Below, piece after piece: positions 1 through 8,826 of a stretch of 64,000 bases of DNA (position 1 is its first letter; each line of letters opens with the position of its first letter). Position numbers and translations under genes: made by a program. The stretch lies in contig NZ_JBGUBC010000002.1 of NCBI RefSeq assembly GCF_041821145.1, positions 186,001-250,000 on the forward strand, read 5' to 3'. A model generated the notes under the pieces. That model was not told the origin of the DNA, did not search any database, and saw only the letters and a list, made by a program, of their open reading frames with translations. This DNA comes from Halopenitus sp041821145. Its GTDB lineage: Archaea > Halobacteriota > Halobacteria > Halobacteriales > Haloferacaceae.

Positions 1-3000
1 CGGACGCGACGAGCACGCCGGCCGTGGCAGTCGGCGCTTCATCCGCGAGGGCGTTCGTCTCGTTCGTCCCGTTCGTCCCGTTCGTCTCGTTCGTCGTCGA
101 GCTGTCGTCGGTTCCGTTCGTCTCGTCCGTTTCGTTGGTGCCGTCCGATTCGTCGTCACCCCCGAGGAGCGTCTGCTCCTCGAGTTCGACCGTGGAGACG
201 GAGTCGTTCTCGCCGACGACCTGTCCCTCGGTCACCTCGACCTGGCCGACGCCGTAGGTGATGCTTCCGTTCGTTGTCGTGATGCCGGTCTGGACCGAGT
301 AGGGACCGGTCGCGCGAATGCTCGTGTTGGTGTAGCCGTTCTCGGGACCGTACTCGTCGTATCCCGTCGTCGAGTAGGGAACTCGGAACGAGTACTCGCC
401 GTTCTCGTCTGCAGTGTCATACTGAGTGTAGGTGAACGTCTCGTTCGAGTCCGGATAGGTCATCTCGACGGTCGCTTGGACCTCCTGGCCGGGCTCTGCG
501 CCCTCGCCCTCGATCGTTGCGCCGGGCACTTTCTCGAAGGTCTTCACCCAGTCTGCCGGGGTATCCCGAAGTCCGACGTTGAACTGCTGTTCGGCGCTCG
601 CCTCGCTTGCGTGCACCAGCCGGTACTGTTCGAGCGCCGCCACGCGTTCGCTGGGTATGGAGCCGATGCCACCGATCTGGGCGGTGCCGCTTTCGTTCTC
701 GACGAACGCTTCGGCGTCGGCCATCGTCTCGAAGCTGCGGGCGAACTGCTGGTTTTCACCCTGCGGGACCGTCCGGATCGTGGTCCGTGTGCCATCAGCG
801 GCCTGAACGGGCGTCTCCTCCCAGTCGAGGACGATCGGCTCGGGGTTCTTCGCGCTGCCGTGGTACTCATAGAGTCTGACCATCAGGCTCTCGTAGTAGC
901 GCTGTTCGCGCGTCTGGGTCACCGGCGTGAAGCCCCCCTGCTGGTTCGGCTGGTAGACCACGTTCAGGAAGTCGGTGCGCGAGACGTCCCCGTCGTCGTA
1001 GAAAGTGACCGGTGCACCGAACTTCGAGTTCGGGTGGACCATCTGCCAGTCGACCATCACGTAGCGGGTGTTCTTGCCCTCGGTGCTCTGGTCGGCGAGC
1101 ACCGACTCGGCGCGGTCCTCGCTTGGCGCCAACAGGAAGTTCGCGGCCGCGTCGGCGTTCTGTTGGAATGGATTCGCGTTCGGGATGCGTTCGGCACGCG
1201 TCGTTATCCAGTGGCCGTAATCCCACCACGACTGCACGCCGTAGGCGCCCTCGGGATAGTCGAAGTCGCCGTCAGCGGGGCGTTCATAGGTGCCGTAGTA
1301 GTCCATGGCGTTGTCGTGGCCCTCCAGCTCACCGGGGTGAGGCGTCTCCTCGTTCATCCACTGGAGGCTATCATCCCACTCGACGACCGAACCGGGTCCG
1401 CTGTTGGTGCCGGCGGCCCACGCCGGCGTGACCATGAACAGGAGCGGAGCGACGAGCACGAGTACGACCGCCGCGAGCGTCATCGCCTGCCAGCCCTCGA
1501 TTCCGCGTCCGGCCTCGATCATCGACTTCCCACGCAGTTCGAGCGCGTCGAGTACCAACTGGAACGTGTAGCCGGCGCCGACGGCGACGACGATGGCGAG
1601 GTAGTAGTTGAACCGCCGTTGGGTGAACGCCATCGCGAGGATGCACAGCCCCCAGATGACGAAGTAGAGATCCTCAGCACCATAGCGAGAGAGGTAGGTC
1701 GCGCCGACGATCAGGGCCGTGGCGATCGCGAGGCCGATGACCTGCCAGGAGACCCCGACGACGCCGCCGACCGTGTCGTACGCCTGCGGGACCGCGTAGA
1801 CGGAGCCGATCAGGGCGAACGACGCGAGGACGTATCCCGTCTCGCGCGGCTCGTCGCTTCGGACGAGCGGCCGCGCGAGCACGACCAGGATCGCCACGAG
1901 CGCGAGGAAGAAGGCGAGCCCGTACTGGCCGAGGACGAACTCCGCGAACCCCTGCCGCATGAGCGGCGGCTGCGCCTCACTGATCGTTCGCGTCTGGGCA
2001 CCGGTCGAGAAGCCGACCGTTCGGATCAGGTTGGACCAGATGGTTCCCCACGCCGAGGGGAGCGCGACCGCGAAGACGCCGACTGAGGCGGCGATCAGGC
2101 CGCCGACCGCTGCGGGGTAGGTCCGGACGTCGATTCCGCGAGTCTCCCACTGGCGGGCGAGGAACGCGAGGAGGACGGAGCCGGCCGCGACGCCGAGCGG
2201 GAGCAGGACCTGCGTGAGCGAGTAATCGGTGACGCCGAAGGAGTAGACGTCGAGCGGAATGACCATCAACAGACCCGCGACTGCCATCGAGACCGCGCCG
2301 GCGAACGCGACCGGTTCGGGACTGTCGCCGTGGACGACGTCGCTCGTGATGTTGATCACGAGGAAGATCCCGGTGAACCCGACCATCATCACGCCGGGCT
2401 GCCAGGTCGCCATGTAGAGTGCGATCGCGAGCCCGGCCGCCGCCGCGTAGCCCGTGGGTCGCTTCAGAGCGTCCCAATCCTGATCGACGACGAGTTCCCA
2501 GACGGGCTTTTCGCGTTCGGCGACACCGATGGCTGCGAGGAAGGCGAGGACCGCAAGCGGGAAGAAGAACACCTCGCCGGCCTGGTGGTCGGGAAAGCCG
2601 ACCATCGTCACGTTGAGGAAGGTACTCGGGATGAGGGCTAACACGAGGACGGCGACGACTGCAGAGAGGCGGTCGACGAACCGGCGGGCGATGAAGTAGG
2701 TGGGGATCGCGACCGCCGTCCCGACGATCGGCGCGGCAACGAGCATGACACGCATCAATCCCTCTTCGCCGCCCCCGAACAGCGGTGATCCGAGCACGAT
2801 GAAGACCGCAAGGATGTGATCCCAGAGGGTTCCAAAGTGACCGACTTGTCGTCCGAACGGGAATCCCGTCCACGCCTCGAAGGGGAGGGTGTTCGGCCAG
2901 TTCTCGAGGAGATAGGACGTCTCCCGGTAGTGATACCAGGGGTCGTTACCGCGGAAATAGACGGTTCCGTCGACGATGAAGTTCTCGTACGCACGAAGGC

Positions 3001-3115
3001 GCGAGTAGAGCATCATCGCGAGGATCGCGACGATCGCCGGCACGTGATACCATCGCTCAAGGTAGTCGAGGACGGAGGTGCCCGGGCGGTCGTCGGAGTC
3101 GGTCTGGTCGCTCAT
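1..3115 (-). CDS. aglB: Dolichyl-phosphooligosaccharide-protein glycosyltransferase AglB (3' end outside window)
   Basis: Archaeal STT3/AglB, the oligosaccharyltransferase that moves a lipid-linked glycan onto Asn of NxS/T sequons on the outer membrane face. The frame is open from the ATG at 3115 to the window edge (about 1038 codons), close to the usual haloarchaeal AglB length. Seen: an N-terminal GNDPWYH motif (acidic residue about D58) in the first external loop, a GFPDHQAG loop, many membrane segments over the first 560 residues, and the signature WWDYGHW at residues 630-636 (bases 1208-1228). The C-terminal part is a Thr/Asn/Asp/Glu-rich linker with six NxT sequons. A TATA-like element near 3140-3148 suggests a leaderless transcript. 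Divergent from a glycosyltransferase gene. The family call is near certain; the true C-terminus is not visible. Confidence 0.95.
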   Translation of the reverse strand, partial: MSDQTDSDDRPGTSVLDYLERWYHVPAIVAILAMMLYSRLRAYENFIVDGTVYFRGNDPWYHYRETSYLLENWPNTLPFEAWTGFPFGRQVGHFGTLWDHILAVFIVLGSPLFGGGEEGLMRVMLVAAPIVGTAVAIPTYFIARRFVDRLSAVVAVLVLALIPSTFLNVTMVGFPDHQAGEVFFFPLAVLAFLAAIGVAEREKPVWELVVDQDWDALKRPTGYAAAAGLAIALYMATWQPGVMMVGFTGIFLVINITSDVVHGDSPEPVAFAGAVSMAVAGLLMVIPLDVYSFGVTDYSLTQVLLPLGVAAGSVLLAFLARQWETRGIDVRTYPAAVGGLIAASVGVFAVALPSAWGTIWSNLIRTVGFSTGAQTRTISEAQPPLMRQGFAEFVLGQYGLAFFLALVAILVVLARPLVRSDEPRETGYVLASFALIGSVYAVPQAYDTVGGVVGVSWQVIGLAIATALIVGATYLSRYGAEDLYFVIWGLCILAMAFTQRRFNYYLAIVVAVGAGYTFQLVLDALELRGKSMIEAGRGIEGWQAMTLAAVVLVLVAPLLFMVTPAWAAGTNSGPGSVVEWDDSLQWMNEETPHPGELEGHDNAMDYYGTYERPADGDFDYPEGAYGVQSWWDYGHWITTRAERIPNANPFQQNADAAANFLLAPSEDRAESVLADQSTEGKNTRYVMVDWQMVHPNSKFGAPVTFYDDGDVSRTDFLNVVYQPNQQGGFTPVTQTREQRYYESLMVRLYEYHGSAKNPEPIVLDWEETPVQAADGTRTTIRTVPQGENQQFARSFETMADAEAFVENESGTAQIGGIGSIPSERVAALEQYRLVHASEASAEQQFNVGLRDTPADWVKTFEKVPGATIEGEGAEPGQEVQATVEMTYPDSNETFTYTQYDTADENGEYSFRVPYSTTGYDEYGPENGYTNTSIRATGPYSVQTGITTTNGSITYGVGQVEVTEGQVVGENDSVSTVELEEQTLLGGDDESDGTNETDETNGTDDSSTTNETNGTNGTNETNALADEAPTATAGVLVAS
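53..95. repeat. In-frame 9-bp tandem repeats encoding NxT sequons
   Basis: Short direct repeats of a GTTCGTCTC/GTTCGTCCC-like unit. On the minus strand they encode alternating Asn-Glu-Thr and Asn-Gly-Thr triplets in the aglB C-terminal linker, consistent with expansion by replication slippage. The repeat adds consecutive glycosylation sequons without shifting the frame. Confidence 0.7.
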
Positions 3116-3232
3116 TGTACGTTTCGAGTTGCAAAATCCGCATAAGCCTTGTCATATCCTGATCCAGTTATCGGATCGCGTGCGACCGACGTTAGTAATC
3201 CTTATTCGGGCGACCACGCAACTCGAAGCCGA

Positions 3233-4171
3233 ATGAAGGTCTCCGTCGTCGTCTGTACGTACACGATGGATCGCTATGAGGTCTTCACGGAGGCCGTCGA
3301 GAGCGTTCTCGAACAGACGTACGACCCGATCGAGGTCGTGCTCGTCATCGACGGGAACGACGAGGTGTACAAGCACGTTCAGGAGGACTTCGGCCGCGAG
3401 GAGAACGTGGTCGTCCACAATAACGACGAGAACCGCGGCATCTCCTACAGCCGGACGAAGGGCGCCGAGCTCGCGTCCGGGGATATCGTCGCGTTCATCG
3501 ACGACGACGGCGTCGCCGAGGAGGATTGGATCGAGACGCTCGTCGAGACGTACGAGGGGACGGACGCGATCGCCGTCGGGGGCGACGTCAAGCCCAACTG
3601 GGTGGACGAGAAACCGGACTTCTTCCCGGAGGAGTTCTACTGGCTAGTCGGGTGTGTCGAGCCCGGGTTCGCGGAGGATGGTGAGGAGGTTCGAAACACG
3701 TACGGGTCGAATATTTCGTATCGACGGGAGGAGTTCCTGGAGGTTGGTGGCTACGACCCGAATACGGGACGGAAAGGTGACAAACACCTGCAGGCGCACG
3801 AGGCGCCTGTGGGAATTCGGTTGCTAGAGGAGTACGGGCAGGGGATGGTGTTCACCGAGGACGCCGTCGTCCATCACACGCTCTTCGAATATCGCGGGGA
3901 CTTTGCATGGTTGGTGTCACGGTCCTTCTGGCAAGGGTACTCGAAGCGGGTGATGGATCTGTTGTATCCGGAGGCTCCTGACGACAAAAGTGCGTATTTG
4001 AAGCAGTTGCTGACGCACTTCGTGCCGAAGCGAATGAAGGACGTGGTTCGGTCACCGTCGATGCCGGAACTGAAGCAGTTGCTCACGATATTCGTGTTTA
4101 CTGGCGCTGTTGGGCTCGGGTATCTATACGCGATGGCGACACCAGACGTGGTGGAGAAGGCTAACGCGTAG
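3233..4171 (+). CDS. Family 2 glycosyltransferase (AglG/AglI-like)
   Basis: A 312-residue GT-A fold glycosyltransferase, probably adding one sugar to the dolichol-phosphate-linked N-glycan precursor at the cytoplasmic face. Seen: N-terminal VVVCTYTMDRY, nucleotide-sugar pocket around VIDGND, and the metal-binding acidic cluster DDD at residues 90-92. The C-terminus has one hydrophobic segment (TIFVFTGAVGLGYLYAM) that would anchor it. The ATG at 3233 is chosen because the conserved fold begins there and a TATA-like CCTTATT lies about 30 bases upstream. Upstream in-frame codons give an atypical N-terminus. The gene is divergent from aglB and its 3' end overlaps the convergent next gene by 11 bp. 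Length and context resemble the AglG/AglI group, but the exact sugar cannot be read from sequence. Confidence 0.88.
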   Translation: MKVSVVVCTYTMDRYEVFTEAVESVLEQTYDPIEVVLVIDGNDEVYKHVQEDFGREENVVVHNNDENRGISYSRTKGAELASGDIVAFIDDDGVAEEDWIETLVETYEGTDAIAVGGDVKPNWVDEKPDFFPEEFYWLVGCVEPGFAEDGEEVRNTYGSNISYRREEFLEVGGYDPNTGRKGDKHLQAHEAPVGIRLLEEYGQGMVFTEDAVVHHTLFEYRGDFAWLVSRSFWQGYSKRVMDLLYPEAPDDKSAYLKQLLTHFVPKRMKDVVRSPSMPELKQLLTIFVFTGAVGLGYLYAMATPDVVEKANA

Positions 4172-5072
4172 ACTCGGGTATTTCGCGTTTCTCGCCGAAC
4201 AAGAACTCATAGTAGTAGCCAAAGCCTCGGCACGCGAGCATGGCGATCGAGAGAAACGAGAACGCCACGCGCGTGAACATGGATTCTGGCTCGTTCTCAT
4301 TGCTACCGCCGCTCGGGCCGCTGGGTGTCGGGGGAATCCCCGGTTTGCCGTATCGTTTGGGATAGTAACGCTGCTTCTGACAGAACCCTCTTCCGACACG
4401 GAAGTTCTTCTTCGCCAGGGCTTCAAAGGAAGTCCGTGCGGGATGCTTGACGACGGCGTTCTCTGCGTATCCTTGGTCGTAGCCTGCCTCGTAGACGCGC
4501 TCGCCGAACTCCTTGTCGCCGCCCGAAATCAGACGGCTGTCGAACGTACCGACGTCGTCGAAAACTTCGCGACGGACGAGTAGGGCGCACGTCGGCGCGT
4601 AGTGTTGTTCTTCAAGGTACTGCTCCACGGGGAAGCCCGTACGGGCGTTATATCGGCCGACAAGTGTGTCTTCTAGGAGCGTAAGTTCGACGTTGCAGCC
4701 GAGGTAGTCGGCGTCCTGATCGTCCATTGCTTCGAGAGCTGTTTCGAGCCAGTCCTCGTCGACGGTCTCGTCTGCATCGAGGAAGGCGATGATGTCCCCC
4801 TCGGCATGTTCGATCCCTTTGTTGCGGGCCGCGTAGGAACCTTGGATCTCATCCTCAACGAGGAGAGTGATGTGATCATATTGACCCATATATTCTCGAA
4901 TTATGTCGCGAGTGTTGTCTGTGGAGCCATTATCTATCACAATCGTATTCTTGGTTGACTGATTTTGTTCTGTAATAGATGAGATCGTATCGGCTACTCC
5001 GTTAGGGTCATTATAGACCGGAACGAGAATTATGATCTCATTTGGATCACCTATCGAGGTTACTGTGACCAT
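4161..5072 (-). CDS. Family 2 glycosyltransferase
   Basis: A 303-residue GT2 enzyme. The start at 5072 places ILVPVYND at residues 15-22, followed by VIDNGSTDNT and a DADE metal/nucleotide motif at residues 99-102. A C-terminal hydrophobic stretch (FSFLSIAMLACRGFGYYY) suggests membrane association. It probably adds another sugar to the glycan assembled for AglB. The 3' end overlaps the convergent glycosyltransferase. A decayed IS6-type element ends 34 bp upstream, leaving only a short AT-rich leader with a TATA-like AGTAAAAATACG (about 5083-5095). The native promoter may have been replaced or trimmed. The first 50 codons are more AT-rich than neighbouring genes. The acceptor sugar is unknown. 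Confidence 0.87.
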   Translation of the reverse strand: MVTVTSIGDPNEIIILVPVYNDPNGVADTISSITEQNQSTKNTIVIDNGSTDNTRDIIREYMGQYDHITLLVEDEIQGSYAARNKGIEHAEGDIIAFLDADETVDEDWLETALEAMDDQDADYLGCNVELTLLEDTLVGRYNARTGFPVEQYLEEQHYAPTCALLVRREVFDDVGTFDSRLISGGDKEFGERVYEAGYDQGYAENAVVKHPARTSFEALAKKNFRVGRGFCQKQRYYPKRYGKPGIPPTPSGPSGGSNENEPESMFTRVAFSFLSIAMLACRGFGYYYEFLFGEKREIPESTR

Positions 5073-5106
5073 TAAGATATCACGTATTTTTACTGGCACA
5101 ATAAAG

Positions 5107-5796
5107 GGTCGTGTTAACTTAAGCATGATTCCACCAGACGGCGTGGACTTGTAACCACGTTCCCGCGGTCGGCGGATCGACATGACTGAAACAGTTTGAG
5201 AGCGAAGACGTTCTACGTTCTACCTCACGAAAGATACGTTCGACAGAATTTCTGAAGCCGTGTTGTTGGACGCGGTAGCTGAGGTTTTCTTGTCGAAGGC
5301 CACCGATACGATCGTCTGCGTTGTCGACGAGAAACACGGCGTCTTTGACGTCGTGTTTCTCGATCAACTCGGCCAGAAATTCCCGTGCGATCGCAGTCGT
5401 ATACGTCGGAAACAGCCGTGTGTGCAGAATTCTGTTCGTTTCAGGATCGACAGCCGCATACAGCCAGTACCTGTTATTATTGACTCGGGTCGCTTTTTGA
5501 TCGACCGCGACACGATCCGGGCTTTCACCGCCAGCCGGCTGTAGTTCAGCCTTCTGTATCTAGTTATGAACTGCGGTACGTCTCCGTTTGACACCCAATC
5601 CCTCAAGAAGAACAACCGTATTCAAAAGTGACAATCCAGCGAGATGGTGGCGAATACCCATTTCAATGATCTCGCGGGGTGTCCGCTCTCGCTCCACAAA
5701 CCCCAAGCCGATCCACTCGGTAGACTCGGTGAGGCGGTTGGATCCGGACATAGACACTCGAATCATTAACCGCCTCATCCTTAACTTAACACCGCC
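5107..5796 (-). mobile_element. Decayed IS6-family-type insertion sequence
   Basis: A 690-bp element bounded by imperfect inverted repeats of about 21 bp at 5107-5127 and 5776-5796 (17 of 21 positions match; core GTGTTAA-TTAAG). It contains a transposase frame with an internal stop. Size, end sequence (GGxxGTGTT) and transposase match the intact element at 14468-15159, so the two belong to one group. No clear target-site duplication is visible. Confidence 0.75.
5119..5754 (-). pseudogene. IS6-type transposase with in-frame amber codon
   Basis: Homologous end to end to the transposase at 14516-15151. The frame is open except for one TAG at 5560-5562, exactly where the intact copy has Trp in TVHNW. 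Downstream of the stop the frame continues with QKAELQP, VAVDQK, YWLYAAVDPE, FLVDNA and SVERIFREVERR, so the DDE residues are still present. The residue after the first catalytic Asp region is changed (DQK against DET). A single recent nonsense change therefore probably inactivated it. Read-through or a sequencing error cannot be excluded. Confidence 0.8.
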
Positions 5797-5957
5797 AAAT
5801 AGGGAAAAACCAACAGATATGGCGGAGAAGAATGATCATTTTGGCCCTGAAATTGAACAATATACACATGAATTAGGGTATACAACCTGACTTTGGCTGT
5901 GACGTCAGAATCCACCCCGTTCTTTACCCCCGACGCCGTTTGACCACTATAACGTCC

Positions 5958-7427
5958 ATGCGTCTCGGCCAGACCTCCTTCATTCAGTTTCTCTCTAACG
6001 TCGTGACCTCCGCGATTGGGTTTCTAGCCACGCTGTATTTCGCTCGAACACTCGGTGCCGAAACGCTCGGGATCTACTACCTCCTCCTCGCTGTCGTCTC
6101 CTGGCTCCGGCTAGCCGGCGAGATGGGCGTCGGCGGTGCGATCACGAAACGTGTCAGTGAGGGCGAGGATCGCGGTGCGTACCTAGTGACCGGCGCGTTC
6201 CTGATCAGCTCGTTAACTGCCGTGATGGTGGCGGCGATCGCCGGAGGCGCCTCAGTCATCCAGTCGTATATCGGTCACCCGAATGGTGCGGTATTCGTCG
6301 TGGTGCTCATCGTCACGACTCTCGTGTACGGCTACCAGGCGGCGGCGTTGAGGGGACAGCAACTCGTTCACTTGCTAGCAGGAATCTCGACGCTGCGAAC
6401 GATCGCCCGCGCCGTCCTCCAAGTCGGTCTGGTTGCTCTTGGATACGAGGTACTCGGCCTAGTCACGGGATGGGCCGCCGGAACGGCACTTGCCGCCACG
6501 ATTGGGATGGTCATCGTCCTCAGAGCGCTCTACGGCGGGGGCGACGCGCTGGTTCGGCCGAACTACGAACATCTCCAGGGGCTGACCTCCTACGCGAAGT
6601 ACTCTTGGCTCGGCGGCGTTCGCGGCCGGACGTTCAACTGGATCGATGTCGCAATTCTCGGATTATTCGCGCCCGCGAACCTGATCGGTATCTATTCGGT
6701 CGCATGGTATATCGCCTCGTTCCTCCAGATCTTCGGCAAGTCGATTCGAACGTCGATGTTCCCCGAGATGAGCCAGCTCTCCGCCGATAACGACCACGAT
6801 CAAGTTCGCGGACTTCTCGCAGATGGGCTGGCGTTTGGCGGCCTGATCATCATTCCCGGTCTCGTCGGTGGCGTGTTGCTCGGTGAGCGACTCCTGCAGA
6901 TCTACGGCTCGGAGTTCGTTATCGGGATCGCGGTTCTCGGACCGCTAATCTTCGCCGTGCTCATCTACGATTACCAGCTTCAGATTTCGAACACGCTCAA
7001 CGCGATCGATCGTCCAGACCTCTCGTTTCGGCTCAACGCCGTCTTTATTGTAACGAATGTCGGGTTGAACCTCGTCTTCATCCGGATCTATGGGTGGATC
7101 GGTGCCGCGATCGCGACCGTACTGTCAGCGTTCATCGGACTCATCGTCGCCATCTATTACCTTCGGCGTATGATGGCGGTGACAGTCCCGATCCGCGAGA
7201 TCGCCAGACAATGGCTCGCTGCCGGAGTGATGGGGATCGTGGTTCAGAGTGCTCTATGGATGGAATCAACATATCGAATCCTCGCACACAACGCCGCCAC
7301 CGTGATCGCGATCGTGACTCTTGGGGCCGGAGTGTATGTCTTCACGCTGTTCGTGATCTCCTCCCGGTTCCGTGGTGTCGTCAGGGACAACTCGCCGGTT
7401 GAGATACCTTCGGTCGGCGCGCCGTGA
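5958..7427 (+). CDS. Polysaccharide/lipid-linked oligosaccharide flippase (AglR/Wzx-like)
   Basis: A 489-residue integral membrane protein of the MOP/polysaccharide-biosynthesis flippase type, with about a dozen or more hydrophobic segments evenly spaced and few charged loops. The N-terminus RLGQTSFIQFLSNVVTSAIGF and the following YFARTLGAETLGIYYL are typical of Wzx-like proteins. It likely transfers the charged dolichol-phosphate sugar or glycan across the membrane for AglB, the role assigned to AglR-type proteins. The ATG at 5958 is preferred over a TTG six codons upstream because the conserved fold starts there. It stands alone on its strand after the decayed IS element. The substrate is inferred from the glycosylation neighbourhood. 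Confidence 0.88.
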   Translation: MRLGQTSFIQFLSNVVTSAIGFLATLYFARTLGAETLGIYYLLLAVVSWLRLAGEMGVGGAITKRVSEGEDRGAYLVTGAFLISSLTAVMVAAIAGGASVIQSYIGHPNGAVFVVVLIVTTLVYGYQAAALRGQQLVHLLAGISTLRTIARAVLQVGLVALGYEVLGLVTGWAAGTALAATIGMVIVLRALYGGGDALVRPNYEHLQGLTSYAKYSWLGGVRGRTFNWIDVAILGLFAPANLIGIYSVAWYIASFLQIFGKSIRTSMFPEMSQLSADNDHDQVRGLLADGLAFGGLIIIPGLVGGVLLGERLLQIYGSEFVIGIAVLGPLIFAVLIYDYQLQISNTLNAIDRPDLSFRLNAVFIVTNVGLNLVFIRIYGWIGAAIATVLSAFIGLIVAIYYLRRMMAVTVPIREIARQWLAAGVMGIVVQSALWMESTYRILAHNAATVIAIVTLGAGVYVFTLFVISSRFRGVVRDNSPVEIPSVGAP

Positions 7428-7555
7428 TCGGGGCCGAATGATGGAGTAATACGCGAAGACGCGAAACGAACTCCAGTATCCTTCGTCTCGTGTCTTCCGA
7501 GTGACGTTTCGGATCGATCGTCGTCCTCAAGTCGACTTGTTCTTCCGCGGCTATC

Positions 7556-8527
7556 CTACATATACCCCAGATCCCGCAGTCGCTCCATCAGGTCCTCTTT
7601 GTCCTGCGCGCGCCCCGCGCGCTCGGTCGTGTTCTCGAGATCCTGCAGCCAGGCGGGCTCGCCGGTCGTCTTCTCGGTCGAGACCTCACTCCCCAGCGAG
7701 CGGAAGCCGGCGAAGTACTTCGGTGAGATCGGCACGTCGGCCTGTTCGACGCCGTCGGGGAGGTCGTCGGCCGACTCCGGCACGTAGCCGTCATCGGGGA
7801 AGGCCTCGACGGTATCGGGCACGACGTAGTACCAGAAGGCGTCCCAGACGTCGGCTTCGGCGAACTGGAGGATGGGCTGGATGCGGTCGTGTGGGGGGTA
7901 GATGTCGGGATCGTGACGCGGGGAGAAGAACGTCTCGTCGGCGCGTGCCTCCTGTTCGTCCCAGCGGACGCCCGAGATGACGCCGTCGATCCCGTACTCC
8001 TCCAGGGCGTTGTTCAATGCGACCGTCTTCAACAGGTGGTTGCCGACGTAGGTGTCGAGCAGGAACGGGAAGGTGTCCTCCTCGTATTCGAGGATGTCCC
8101 GCACGTGATGGTGATTCTGCTCGTTGAGCGCCTCGATCGGGATGTCGTCGCCGGGTTCGAGTCCGTGTTCGTCGACGTAGTCGCCGACGTCCTCATTGCG
8201 CGCGTAGACGACGTCGATGTCCCACTCGTCGGCCCAGTGCTCGACGAAGTCGGTTATCTCGTCGAAATGCTGGAAGTGGTCGATGAAGACCGCGGTCGGC
8301 TTCTCGTAGCCGTATTGCTCGGCCACCTCGTTGATGAAATAGAGGGTGAGCGTGGAGTCCTTCCCGCCAGTCCACATGACTGCGGGGTTCTCGTACTCCT
8401 CGAGGCCCGTCTTCGTCACCTCGATGGCCTTCTCGATTTTGTGCTGGAGCGACGGGTAGTCCGCCGGCGACTCGCCCGCTCCGTCGTCGTACTCGACGTC
8501 GACGTACTCCGGAAACTTCGACGACAT
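7556..8527 (-). CDS. CysD-like ATP sulfurylase small subunit / PAPS-reductase-family protein
   Basis: A 323-residue adenine-nucleotide alpha-hydrolase-fold protein. Seen: the PP-loop TGGKDST at residues 53-59, VFIDHFQHFDE, and near the C-terminus GFRSLG followed by a TERAGRAQDKE-like stretch. That tail resembles the RFRTLG...ERQGRA region of CysD, the ATP-binding subunit of sulfate adenylyltransferase. CysD normally needs the GTPase CysN, which is not in this window. The ATG at 8527 starts just before the conserved region and drops an implausible 13-residue extension. Its place between the flippase and an alkaline-phosphatase-superfamily gene suggests sulfate activation for glycan sulfation; that role is inference. 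An alternative is another thiolation or sulfur-transfer role of the superfamily. Confidence 0.75.
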   Translation of the reverse strand: MSSKFPEYVDVEYDDGAGESPADYPSLQHKIEKAIEVTKTGLEEYENPAVMWTGGKDSTLTLYFINEVAEQYGYEKPTAVFIDHFQHFDEITDFVEHWADEWDIDVVYARNEDVGDYVDEHGLEPGDDIPIEALNEQNHHHVRDILEYEEDTFPFLLDTYVGNHLLKTVALNNALEEYGIDGVISGVRWDEQEARADETFFSPRHDPDIYPPHDRIQPILQFAEADVWDAFWYYVVPDTVEAFPDDGYVPESADDLPDGVEQADVPISPKYFAGFRSLGSEVSTEKTTGEPAWLQDLENTTERAGRAQDKEDLMERLRDLGYM

Positions 8528-8826
8528 ACCGGATACGTACCAACGGGTACGTATGAGGCTTTCCACCTGGTTTCACGGCTCCGATACCCCAGATCATTTA
8601 TACGGAGTGCGATGGCTGCCGGTATCTCGATCGGTCTCGTAGGGCGCTCGATCGAAGCGGCGCGAGACCGGTCGCCGGATGACGTCCTGACTGGGGACTG
8701 TCTCCCGGATTCACGGTGTCACCCCACGGGACCACCGTGATCGAGACCGGCTGCGTCCGACCGCGATTCGGGCAGTATTCGTCGAACATCCGAACAGCTA
8801 ACTCGGGCGAGGTACCGTTTCCGGGT

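Noticed and set aside
476..2086. A 536-codon plus-strand frame opposite aglB
   Set aside because: It has no fold or family features and is rich in Arg, Val and Leu as expected from the antisense of a GC-rich gene. AglB on the other strand has clear signature motifs.
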